Source of the DNA: CAADGL01 sp964643885
GTDB taxonomy: Bacteria > Planctomycetota > Phycisphaerae > UBA1845 > Fen-1342
Length of the DNA stretch: 64,000 bases
NCBI GenBank assembly: GCA_964643885.1
Contig: CAZXUI010000017.1
Coordinates: 1-64,000, forward strand
Direction: 5' to 3'
Shown here: positions 7,422 through 15,308 of the stretch, one piece after another
Layout of the letters: every line of letters starts with the position of its first letter
Numbering within the stretch: the first letter of the stretch is position 1
Program-made: the position numbers and the translations under genes
Notes under the pieces: generated by a model
The model's input: only the letters and a program-made list of their open reading frames with translations
Database searches by the model: none
Told to the model about the DNA's origin: nothing

Positions 7422-10400
7422 GTGCCGGCGGCACCGCAGGTGGAGTGGACGTTGTCTGAGGCGCTTGCGCTGGTTCGATTCGAGACGCCGGGATACCTGG
7501 TGCTGTTGGCGCTGGTCCCGCTTCTGGTGCTCTTTTCGCTGCGCTCGCTCTCGGGGCTGGGCCGCTGGCGTCAGTCGCTCGCGATTCTGACCCGCTGCGC
7601 GGTGGTCGCCGCCGCCGTGCTCGCCCTGGCCGGCGCCCAGCGCGTCCGCGTCACGAAGGACCTGCACGTCATCTTCGTCGCCGACGTCTCGAACAGCATT
7701 CCGGCCGAGCAGCGCGCCGCTCACTTCGACGTTCTCCGCCGCGCCGAGCAGTCGCTCGACCCACAGCGAGACAAGTTCGGCGTCATCACCTTCAACGGCG
7801 AGAGCTCCGTCGAGCAGATGCCGGACACGGGTCTGGGCATCACGCAGCTCAGCACGCCGCCGCGCCCGGACCAGACCAATATCGCCGCTGCGCTGCGCAT
7901 GGCCGCCGCGCTCTTCACCTCCGACGCCGCCCGCCGCGTCGTGCTCATCTCAGACGGGAACGAGAACGTCGGCAACGCGCTCGAAGAGGCCGACCAGTTC
8001 CGCGCGGCCGGCGTGCCGATCGACGTGATTCCGGTCCAGTACGAGCACGGCTACGAAGTGGTCTTCGACCGCCTTTCCGCGCCGCCGACCGCGACGGCGG
8101 ACGAGACAGTCAACCTCCAGATGGTTCTTCGATCGCAGCAGCGCGTCCGCGGCCGCGTGCTGCTCTATCACAATGAGCAGCTCGTCGATCTCGACGCCGG
8201 TGCCGGCTCCGGCTATCCCGTCGAGCTCGAGCCCGGGCCGAACCGCTTTCAGGTGCCGATCCCGCTTCGCTACGCGGATACGCACCGCTTCCGCGCCGTG
8301 TTCGAGCCCGACGACGCCGCGCAGGACACGATCACCGGCAACAACGAGGGCCGCGCCTTCACCGTCGTCTCCGGCCAGGGAAAGGTGCTCATTCTCACCA
8401 CCCCCGCCGACCGGCAGTCCGCGACGATCCTGGCGCAGGCCCTCGAGCGCGAGAAGCTGATCTGCGACGTGTCCCTGATCGGCGAGCAGACCCTCGACCA
8501 GCTCACGCTGCTGAATTACTCGCTCGTCGTGCTCTCCAACGTCGCCCGCAACAACCTCACCGAAGAGGAGGAGCGGGCTCTGACGGTCTGGGTCCGCGAG
8601 CTGGGCGGCGGCTTCGTCATGGTCGGCGGCGACGAGTCCTTCGGCGCCGGCGGCTGGCTCGGCAGCCCGGTCGAAGAGATCATGCCCGTCACCTTCGACA
8701 TCAAGACCAAGCGGCAGATGCCCAAGGGCGCCCTCGTTCTGGTCATGCACGCCTGCGAGATTCCGCAGGGCAACTACTGGGGCGAGCGGGTCGCCATCGA
8801 GTCCGTCAAGACGCTCAGCTCGCGCGACATGGTCGGCGTGCTCCAGTACGCCTGGCACGGCGGCGAGCAGGGATACTGGGCCGTCCCCTATCGCGAGGTC
8901 GGTGACAAGGTCGAGGTCGTCGGGCTGATCAAAAAGATGCAGATGGGCGACATGCCGGACTTCGACGCCGTCATGCGGGCCGGCGTCGACGCCCTCGCCG
9001 CCGACCGCAGCGTCTCCGCCCGCCACATGATCGTCATCTCCGACTTCGACCCCGCGCCGCCCTCCGACGCGCTGCTCAAGAAGATGCAGGACCACAAGAT
9101 CACCTGCTCCACCGTCGCGATCGGCTTCGGCGGCCACCCCATCGACGTCAACAAGGCCACCATGATGGCCCAGGTCACCGGCGGAAAGTACTACGCCACC
9201 AACGACCCGCAGAAGCTCCCGCAGATATTCATCAAGGAAGCCCAGGTCGTCCGCCGCTCGCTGATCAACGAGGTCCGCTTCCAGCCGCGCAAGGTGCCGG
9301 GCTTCTCGCCCGTCGTCGCCGGCGTCGACGAGGCCCTGCCGACTCTCGACGGCTACGTGCTCTCCAGCGCCCGGCCGCTCGCGCAGGTGCCGATCGTGCG
9401 CAACACCGAGGACGGGCCCGATCCCATCCTCGCCCACTGGCAGGTCGGCCTGGGCAAGACCGTCGCCTTCACCAGCGGAATGTGGCCGCGCTGGGGAACC
9501 GAGTGGGCCGCCTGGCCCGGTTTCAGCAAGCTCTGGGCACAGATCGCACGCTGGGCCTCGCGGCAGTCCCCCGGGGCAGACTTCAACGTCAGCGTCTCGG
9601 CCGAGGGCGGCCGCGCCCGCATCCGCGTCGACGCGCTCGACAAGAATGCGGCCGCCATCAACTTCATGACGCTCGAGGGCACGCTGATCCGCCCCAACCA
9701 GCAGTCGCAGGCCCTGCGGCTCACGCAGACCGGCCCGGGTGTCTACGAGAGCGACTTCGACGCCCGCGACGCCGGCAGCTACGTCGTCAATCTCCGCCGC
9801 TACAGCAACCGCCCCGACGAGCCGCCGCTCATGCTCCAGACCGGCCTGTCGATCGCCTACTCCCCGGAGCTGCGCGAACTCCGCGCCAACGAGCCCTATC
9901 TCACCGAGATCGCCCAGCGAAGCGCCGCGGGACGCGTTCTGCCGCCCGGCAACACGCCGGCCGTCTTCGACCGTGCGGGCCTTCCGCGGGCCGAGGCCCG
10001 CCGCAGCATCTGGGAGGACCTGATCCGCCTCATGCTGGCGCTCTTCCTGCTCGACGTGGCCATCCGCCGCGTGGCCGTGAACCCGGCCGAGCTGGTCCGC
10101 AAGCTCCGCCGCCGGATCGCCGAGGCCGCCATGCCGCGGCAGGCCGCCGAAGCCAGCGCCGCCACGCTCGCCACGCTGAAGGGGACGCGGGCCACCGCCC
10201 GCGAAGCGGCCGCCGGCACGCCGCCGAGCGAAGCCGGCCCCGCGCCCGATCGCGCCGCCCGCTACGACGCCCCGGTCAGCGACGCGGCCGCCACGAAGAA
10301 ACTCAGCGACGCTCTCGGCGGCGCCTCCGAGACGGACGCCCCCGTCGTCGCCCGCCCGACCCGAAAGTCTCCGGCCCAGGGCGAAGCCGACTACACCTCG

Positions 10401-10457
10401 CGCCTGCTCAAGGCCAAGCGAAAGGCCCGCGGCGAAATGGAAGACGAGAGCAAGTAG
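7422..10457 (+). CDS. VWA-domain membrane protein with glutamine amidotransferase-like domain
   Basis: A 1011-residue inner-membrane protein. Two N-terminal membrane segments (YLVLLALVPLLVLFSL and about 50-68) precede a von Willebrand A domain at about 80-230, with the MIDAS-type DVSNS and LISDGNENVG. A class I glutamine amidotransferase-like segment follows at about 320-420 (VRELGGGFVMVGGDESFGAGG), then a further VWA-like portion (MIVISDFDPAPPSDALL) and a C-terminal membrane helix near 870-890. A basic, Ala-rich cytoplasmic tail follows. Such proteins are widespread in Planctomycetota; the function is unknown, perhaps metal-dependent adhesion or envelope assembly. The start is GTG at 7422; a second GTG at 7440 is possible. 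It follows the NHL lipoprotein gene by 76 bp. Confidence 0.85.
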   Translation: MPAAPQVEWTLSEALALVRFETPGYLVLLALVPLLVLFSLRSLSGLGRWRQSLAILTRCAVVAAAVLALAGAQRVRVTKDLHVIFVADVSNSIPAEQRAAHFDVLRRAEQSLDPQRDKFGVITFNGESSVEQMPDTGLGITQLSTPPRPDQTNIAAALRMAAALFTSDAARRVVLISDGNENVGNALEEADQFRAAGVPIDVIPVQYEHGYEVVFDRLSAPPTATADETVNLQMVLRSQQRVRGRVLLYHNEQLVDLDAGAGSGYPVELEPGPNRFQVPIPLRYADTHRFRAVFEPDDAAQDTITGNNEGRAFTVVSGQGKVLILTTPADRQSATILAQALEREKLICDVSLIGEQTLDQLTLLNYSLVVLSNVARNNLTEEEERALTVWVRELGGGFVMVGGDESFGAGGWLGSPVEEIMPVTFDIKTKRQMPKGALVLVMHACEIPQGNYWGERVAIESVKTLSSRDMVGVLQYAWHGGEQGYWAVPYREVGDKVEVVGLIKKMQMGDMPDFDAVMRAGVDALAADRSVSARHMIVISDFDPAPPSDALLKKMQDHKITCSTVAIGFGGHPIDVNKATMMAQVTGGKYYATNDPQKLPQIFIKEAQVVRRSLINEVRFQPRKVPGFSPVVAGVDEALPTLDGYVLSSARPLAQVPIVRNTEDGPDPILAHWQVGLGKTVAFTSGMWPRWGTEWAAWPGFSKLWAQIARWASRQSPGADFNVSVSAEGGRARIRVDALDKNAAAINFMTLEGTLIRPNQQSQALRLTQTGPGVYESDFDARDAGSYVVNLRRYSNRPDEPPLMLQTGLSIAYSPELRELRANEPYLTEIAQRSAAGRVLPPGNTPAVFDRAGLPRAEARRSIWEDLIRLMLALFLLDVAIRRVAVNPAELVRKLRRRIAEAAMPRQAAEASAATLATLKGTRATAREAAAGTPPSEAGPAPDRAARYDAPVSDAAATKKLSDALGGASETDAPVVARPTRKSPAQGEADYTSRLLKAKRKARGEMEDESK

Positions 10458-10658
10458 CGGCCGCCCACGCTCCTCGCTTTACCCGCGTTGCTCGCGCCGC
10501 CGCCGTCCCCCGGCGCTTGCCGCGTGCGGCGCGTTGTTTCATCCGCGCCGCCCGGTCACAATTCCACCCAGCCGCGGCGCGGCACGCGCGTGCCCGCCGC
10601 CCGGCCGGCGAGTGGAACCGCGGCCGGAGTGCCGAAGCCAGCTCTTCTGGAGCACCGC

Positions 10659-11351
10659 GTGGCGCGGTCGAAATCCCGTAATCCGTTTCGCGTCGAGCCC
10701 GGCCGGACGTACGCCGTGCTGACCGGCGACATCGTCGGCTCATCGCGGCTCGACCCAAAGCAGCGCCGGGCTGTGCCCGACCTGCTCGAACGGGCCGGGC
10801 GGCTGACGCTCAAGACGTTTCCTGCGGCCGCCCCGCTGCCGCTGGCGATCTTCGGCGGCGATAGCTGGCAACTGCTCGTCGCCGAGCCGGGCGGGGCCCT
10901 TCGCATCGGGCTGCTGATCCGCGCGTCGCTCCGCGCGGCCTTCAAGGGCTTGGATACGCGCGTGGCGATCGGGCTCGGGCCGGTCGACTTCGTTCCCGGC
11001 GGCGACGTCGCCCGCGCGGAGGGCGAGGCGTTCCGCCTCTCCGGCCGGCTGCTGGCCGAGCTGGGCAAGCGGGCCCGCATGGGCTTCGAGAGTGCGGCCG
11101 GCTCGCGGCGCGAAACCTCTGCCTGGTCGGCGGCGGTGCGGCTGCTGGACGCCGTCATCCAGCGGCAGTGGACGCCGCCGCGCTCGCTGGCCGTCCGCGG
11201 CGCGATCTGCGGGCTCAAGCAGGACCAGATCGCGCGGCTGTGGGAGGGGGGGATCGAGCAGGCGAGCGTTTCCAAGCACCTTTCCCTGGCGCAGTGGGAG
11301 CTGATCGAGCAGGTGGTGGCTGCGTTCCAGGCGGCCTGGAAGCGGACATAG
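10659..11351 (+). CDS. SatD family protein
   Basis: About 230 residues. YAVLTGDIVGSSRL at the N-terminus is the SatD-family signature, related to the class III nucleotide cyclase fold (GDIVgSS). Then come FGGDSWQLLV and RVAIGLGPVD. A C-terminal segment AVRGAICGLKQDQIARLWEGG resembles a helix-turn-helix, so DNA binding is plausible. SatD and DUF3307 proteins are commonly adjacent, and here DUF3307 follows. The start GTG 10659 has TGGAG 8 nt upstream; the longer frame from 10488 is low-complexity. Its TAG stop lies inside the first of two palindromes that precede the DUF3307 gene, suggesting that SatD regulates its partner (inference). Confidence 0.8.
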   Translation: MARSKSRNPFRVEPGRTYAVLTGDIVGSSRLDPKQRRAVPDLLERAGRLTLKTFPAAAPLPLAIFGGDSWQLLVAEPGGALRIGLLIRASLRAAFKGLDTRVAIGLGPVDFVPGGDVARAEGEAFRLSGRLLAELGKRARMGFESAAGSRRETSAWSAAVRLLDAVIQRQWTPPRSLAVRGAICGLKQDQIARLWEGGIEQASVSKHLSLAQWELIEQVVAAFQAAWKRT

Positions 11352-11394
11352 CCTTATCCGGCTATATTCGGCGTTTATAGCCTTTTACGGCTAT
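11348..11394 (+). promoter_or_regulatory. twin palindromes ATAGCC-N6-GGCTAT
   Basis: Two perfect 6-bp inverted repeats, each ATAGCC-N6-GGCTAT, lie at 11348-11365 and 11377-11394, with centres 29 bp apart. The first contains the satD-like stop codon, and the second ends 19 bp before the DUF3307 start. Two identical operators so close to a gene whose neighbour carries a possible HTH fits autoregulation (inference). Confidence 0.7.
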
Positions 11395-11412
11395 CTTCGA
11401 GGAGGCGGCGGG

Positions 11413-12201
11413 GTGAGCGTGGATCGGCTGAGCCTGCTGGCGGCCCTGGCGGCCGCCTACCTGGCCGCCCAGTTCTGCCTGTGTACCGCCACGCGCCGGC
11501 GCGTCCCCTGGCCGCGGCGCTTCGCCCGCGACGCCGCCGCGCAGCTTCTGGCCGCGGCCGTGGTGGTGCTTCCCGCGCGCGGCTGGCTCGTCGTCGCGCT
11601 GGTCGCTCTGCTCCATGCGGCCGTCGAGGCCGGCAGGGGGGTGCTGCGGCCGAGGATGCTGCCGCCGCGGGAGCAGTCGCCGGGTGCGCACCTGGCCGAG
11701 TTCGTCGTCGTCCAGGCGCTGCATGCGGTGCTCATCGCCGCCGGGCTGCTGCTGATCGCGGATCGCGCCGCCGAGCCGGCCGTCGCTTGGGCGCGCTGGT
11801 TCGATCGCGGCGCGATTGCGGCGCTGGTCGCGGTCTGCGGGTTCGTCGTGGCCGTGCCGCTCGGCGCGGACGTGATCGGCATTCTGACGGCGCCGTATGC
11901 GGCCCAGCTCAAGCAGCCGGATGACGGCGAGATTCGCCCGCGCGGCTTCGACGACGGCGGCCGGGTGATCGGCCTGTGGGAGCGCGCCATCATCTTTCTG
12001 CTGGTCACGACCGGCCACGTCGGCGCGGTGGCGTTTCTGGCGGCGGCCAAGTCGATCTTCCGGTTCGGCGAGATCAAGGACCACAAACAGCGTCGCGAGG
12101 CGGAGTTCATCCTGATCGGGACGCTGATCAGCTTCAGTTGGGGGCTGTTCGCGGGGGCGGCGACGAGCTGGCTACAGGGTGCATCCGTGGCGGTCCGGTG
12201 A
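11413..12201 (+). CDS. DUF3307 multi-pass membrane protein
   Basis: About 262 residues with five to six hydrophobic helices. The C-terminal signature GRVIGLWERAIIFLLV, then TTGHVGAVAFLAAAKSIFRF and EAEFILIGTLISFSWGL, is diagnostic of the DUF3307 family. The biochemical role is unknown. It is the usual partner of SatD, which lies immediately upstream. The start is GTG at 11413, with a strong GAGGAGG 7-13 nt upstream. Twin palindromes lie between the two genes. Confidence 0.85.
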   Translation: MSVDRLSLLAALAAAYLAAQFCLCTATRRRVPWPRRFARDAAAQLLAAAVVVLPARGWLVVALVALLHAAVEAGRGVLRPRMLPPREQSPGAHLAEFVVVQALHAVLIAAGLLLIADRAAEPAVAWARWFDRGAIAALVAVCGFVVAVPLGADVIGILTAPYAAQLKQPDDGEIRPRGFDDGGRVIGLWERAIIFLLVTTGHVGAVAFLAAAKSIFRFGEIKDHKQRREAEFILIGTLISFSWGLFAGAATSWLQGASVAVR

Positions 12202-12301
12202 GTGGCGCAGGGGTGCCACTTGTCCGCGCGCAGTTAGATTCCGGGCGGGTGGCATGGGCAAGCGCAGCTTGCCCGTGCCCTGACCCGGCGTCCCCCCGGA
12301 T

Positions 12302-14542
12302 TCAACGCGGCCGGTCCGGGCGGAGCTCTTCCAGCCGCGAGGCCGCGCGCTGCGTGCTGGCGTGCTCCGGCCCGAAGACGCGCTCCAGCACGGCGTGCGC
12401 GTGCTCGAGCAGCGGCTGGGCTTGCGCGAATTGCCCGCCCTGCATCAGTGCGACCCCCAGATTCAGCTCGCTGAGCGCCGTGTCCGGGTGCTCGGGGCCC
12501 AGCGACTCCGTGCGCAGCTCCAGCGCCTGCCGCAGCAAATCCTCCGCTTCCGCGTGCTGCTCCCGCGCCAGCAGCACCAGCCCCAGATCATTCAGACAGA
12601 ACGCGACCGCGCTGTGCTCCTGGCCGGCCGATGCAAGCAGCGTGTCCAGCGCCTCGCGATACGCCGCCTCCGCCTCGTCGTACTGCCCGCGCGTATAGAG
12701 CAACCCGCCCAGGTGCATCAGCGCCGCCGCGACGTCCGGATGCGGCCCCTGGCCGTGCTCGGCCCGCCGCAGCGCGATCGCCTCACGGTAGAGCGGCTCC
12801 GCCTCCTCGCCGCGGCCTTGCTCGACCAGCAATCCGCCGAGCATCAGCGACGTATGCGCGACGAACGGGTGCTGCTCACCCAGCGATGCCCGATAGCCCG
12901 CCAGCGCCTCGCGATACATCTGCTCGGCCGCCGGCGCCTCGCCGCGCGCCCGCAACACGTGGGCCAGGTCGACGCGAATCGTGCACGCGTCCGGATGTGC
13001 ATCGCCCTCGCTTGCGCGGGTCGTCTCAAGCGCAGCCCGCAGGTGCGGCTCGGCCGCCTCGAGCAGCCCCAGCCCCCGGTAGGCGTTGCCGATCGCCAGG
13101 TGCACGCCCGCCGCAACCTGCGGCTGATCGGCAAGCTGCGAGTCGACCCGCGTCGCGGCCGCGTCGAGCACCTCGCGCACGGTCACATCCGGTCCGTGCG
13201 AGCCGTAGGGATCGGCCGACGCGAGCATCTCGCGCAGAAACGCGGCCGTCCGGTCGGCCTTCCGAGCCTGGAATGCGGCCCGCTCGGCCTCCTGCTCGGC
13301 ACGGCTGCGCTCCGCGGTCGCCTGTGCCAGAGCGTCGCGGGCGTCCTGCTCGGCCTGCGTCGCGCGGCCGTAGAGCAGCGAGACCGTCACTCCGTAGACG
13401 AGCAGCGATGCCAGAAAGACGAGACCGACGGCCGCCGCGGCGCGGTACTTTCGCAGCGTCTTTTGCAGAACGTACCAGCCGCTGTCGCGCCGGGCCTCGA
13501 TCGGCTCGCCGGCGAGAAAGCGCAGCACGTCGTCGCGCAGGGCCGCGGCCGATTGATAGCGCCGCTGCGGGTCGCGGGCCGTCGCGGTGAGGACGATCGT
13601 GTCCAGCTCGGCCGCCTGCGAGCGCGACAGGCGGCCGGTCTTCCGGCCGGCGCCGCGAAGCAGGAGGCTCGGCGGCGGGGGAGCATCCTGTGTGACCGCC
13701 CGGATCAGCTCGGCCACTGCGCCCCCGGTCGGAAACGGATGCTGCCCGGTCAGCAGCAGATAGAGGATCACGCCGAGCGAGTAGACGTCCGCCCTGGTGT
13801 CGGCCGCGGCCGGCTCGCCCGTCAGTTGCTCGGGTGCGGCGAAGGCCAGCGTGCCGACGAAGCCGTCGGGGCGGGTGAGCTGCGTCGCGGCCGTGCGAAC
13901 GTCGGCCGGCAGCGGCTTGGCGATGCCGAAATCGAGCACGCGCGGCTGGCCGGCCGGGTCGATCAGGATGTTGCCCGGCTTGAGGTCGCGATGAATCACG
14001 CCGTGCTGGTGCGCGAAGGCGACCGCGTCGCAGAGCCTGGCGAACAGCCGTAGATCGGCCTCGACGCCGGCCCCCGGCGCCGCGCCCGCAGCGCGGCCGG
14101 CCTCGCCACGCCGGCCGCGCTGCTCGATCCACTGATCCAGCGGCGCCCCCTCGACGAGCTCCATCACCAGATACGGAGATCCGTCGGCCGTGCTGCCGCT
14201 GTCGTAGACACTGACGATGTGCGGATGGCGCAGCGAGGCGACCAGCTCGACCTCGCGCTCGAAGCGGCGGCGGCTCTGCTGGCTGGCCATGGCGCCGCCG
14301 AGCAGGACCTTGACGGCCACACGCCGCCGCGTGGATTGCTGCACGGCCGCGTAGACGGCGCCCTGGCCGCCGCGGCGGATCTCGGCCTGCGTCTCGTAGC
14401 CGGGAATCAGGGGCTGCGGCGCGCCCGGGCGTCGCCGCACGCGCTGAAGCACCTGCACGACCGAGGTCGGATCGCGATACCAGTCGGAATTGTCGATCAT
14501 GGTGGTTTGCCTCGCCGCAGGCAGCCGGGCAGGCGCGCTCAT
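12302..14542 (-). CDS. Ser/Thr protein kinase with membrane helix and TPR repeats
   Basis: 746 residues. A PknB-type kinase domain covers about 50-320: Gly loop RRGGQGAVY, catalytic Lys in VAVKVL (about 78), HRDLKPGN (184-191) and DFG (204-206). A single membrane helix (AAAVGLVFLASLLVYGVTVSLL) lies near 365-390, followed by a charged coiled stretch and about six TPR repeats of 42 residues (DVAAALMHLGGLLYTRGQYDEAE type) to the end. The kinase would be cytoplasmic and the TPR part probably periplasmic. The start ATG at 14542 overlaps the sigma-factor stop (ATGA), so translation is coupled. Genetically linked ECF/kinase pairs are known in Planctomycetota, and the kinase is thought to control the sigma factor by phosphorylation. 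Confidence 0.95.
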   Translation of the reverse strand: MSAPARLPAARQTTMIDNSDWYRDPTSVVQVLQRVRRRPGAPQPLIPGYETQAEIRRGGQGAVYAAVQQSTRRRVAVKVLLGGAMASQQSRRRFEREVELVASLRHPHIVSVYDSGSTADGSPYLVMELVEGAPLDQWIEQRGRRGEAGRAAGAAPGAGVEADLRLFARLCDAVAFAHQHGVIHRDLKPGNILIDPAGQPRVLDFGIAKPLPADVRTAATQLTRPDGFVGTLAFAAPEQLTGEPAAADTRADVYSLGVILYLLLTGQHPFPTGGAVAELIRAVTQDAPPPPSLLLRGAGRKTGRLSRSQAAELDTIVLTATARDPQRRYQSAAALRDDVLRFLAGEPIEARRDSGWYVLQKTLRKYRAAAAVGLVFLASLLVYGVTVSLLYGRATQAEQDARDALAQATAERSRAEQEAERAAFQARKADRTAAFLREMLASADPYGSHGPDVTVREVLDAAATRVDSQLADQPQVAAGVHLAIGNAYRGLGLLEAAEPHLRAALETTRASEGDAHPDACTIRVDLAHVLRARGEAPAAEQMYREALAGYRASLGEQHPFVAHTSLMLGGLLVEQGRGEEAEPLYREAIALRRAEHGQGPHPDVAAALMHLGGLLYTRGQYDEAEAAYREALDTLLASAGQEHSAVAFCLNDLGLVLLAREQHAEAEDLLRQALELRTESLGPEHPDTALSELNLGVALMQGGQFAQAQPLLEHAHAVLERVFGPEHASTQRAASRLEELRPDRPR

Positions 14543-15129
14543 CCCTCGTCGCGCACCTGCTGCTCGATCAGCTCCGCGAGCCGTTTGAGCACGCGCGACT
14601 TGATGCGATACACCTGCTCGACGCTGACGCCGAGGGCCCGCGCGGTCTCGTCCGCCTCGCGGCCCTCGACGACGTAGGCGTCGAAGACCTCGCGATCGAG
14701 CCGGTTGAACTCGACCTCGATCGTCCGCATCGCCTGGCGCAGGTGATACTCGCGCCACTGCTCCTCCCAGAGCGCCTCGGCCGCGGGCTCCTCGGCCGCG
14801 GCTTCGGCGACCTGCTCGATATCGAGTTGCCCGCGGGCGGCCGCTTTCTCGCGAAATCTCTTGTAGATCGTCCGCATAACGATGGTCTTGAGATAGTTGC
14901 GGAATTTTCCCTGCGCCGGGTCGTAGCGGAACGTCGGCATCGCCCGCGAGAGGCTGAGCAGCACGTCCTGGAGCACGTCGTCGCAGTCGGCCGGCTGGAG
15001 GTTGTGCCGGCGGGCGAAGCCGCGGATCAGCTCGCCGTAGCGGTCCTGGAAATCGTGCCACGCGGCCGGGTCCTTCGAATCCGCCAGTCGCGCCAGAAGT
15101 GTCGTGTGCGTCGTGAGTTGAGAGGCCAC
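14539..15129 (-). CDS. ECF-type sigma-70 factor linked to a Ser/Thr kinase
   Basis: A 196-residue ECF sigma factor. Region 2 is at about 25-95 (AADCDDVLQDVLLSLSRAMPTFRYDP, then GKFRNYLKTIVMRT). Region 4 is at about 130-185 (RLDREVFDAYVVEGREADETARALGVSVEQVY, then RIKSRVLKRL). No anti-sigma gene is nearby; instead its TGA overlaps the ATG of a membrane Ser/Thr kinase gene, as in the kinase-associated ECF groups of Planctomycetota. It probably directs RNA polymerase to stress or envelope promoters when activated. The giant metzincin gene is divergently transcribed 180 bp away and is a candidate target (inference). Confidence 0.94.
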   Translation of the reverse strand: MASQLTTHTTLLARLADSKDPAAWHDFQDRYGELIRGFARRHNLQPADCDDVLQDVLLSLSRAMPTFRYDPAQGKFRNYLKTIVMRTIYKRFREKAAARGQLDIEQVAEAAAEEPAAEALWEEQWREYHLRQAMRTIEVEFNRLDREVFDAYVVEGREADETARALGVSVEQVYRIKSRVLKRLAELIEQQVRDEG

Positions 15130-15308
15130 GTCGGCCGAGTGTACCGCGGGTGGCAGGCGGATACAGCCGCTTTCGGACGGGATTTGCGGAGATTCGCGCC
15201 GCGGTGCGTCAACCTACCTGCGACGGCGGCGCCGGCCGCCGGATGGACCGAAACCGGCGCGGGCTCAAGAACGCGGCGGCAGCGAGCCGGGGGCGCGGAG
15301 AACACGAC

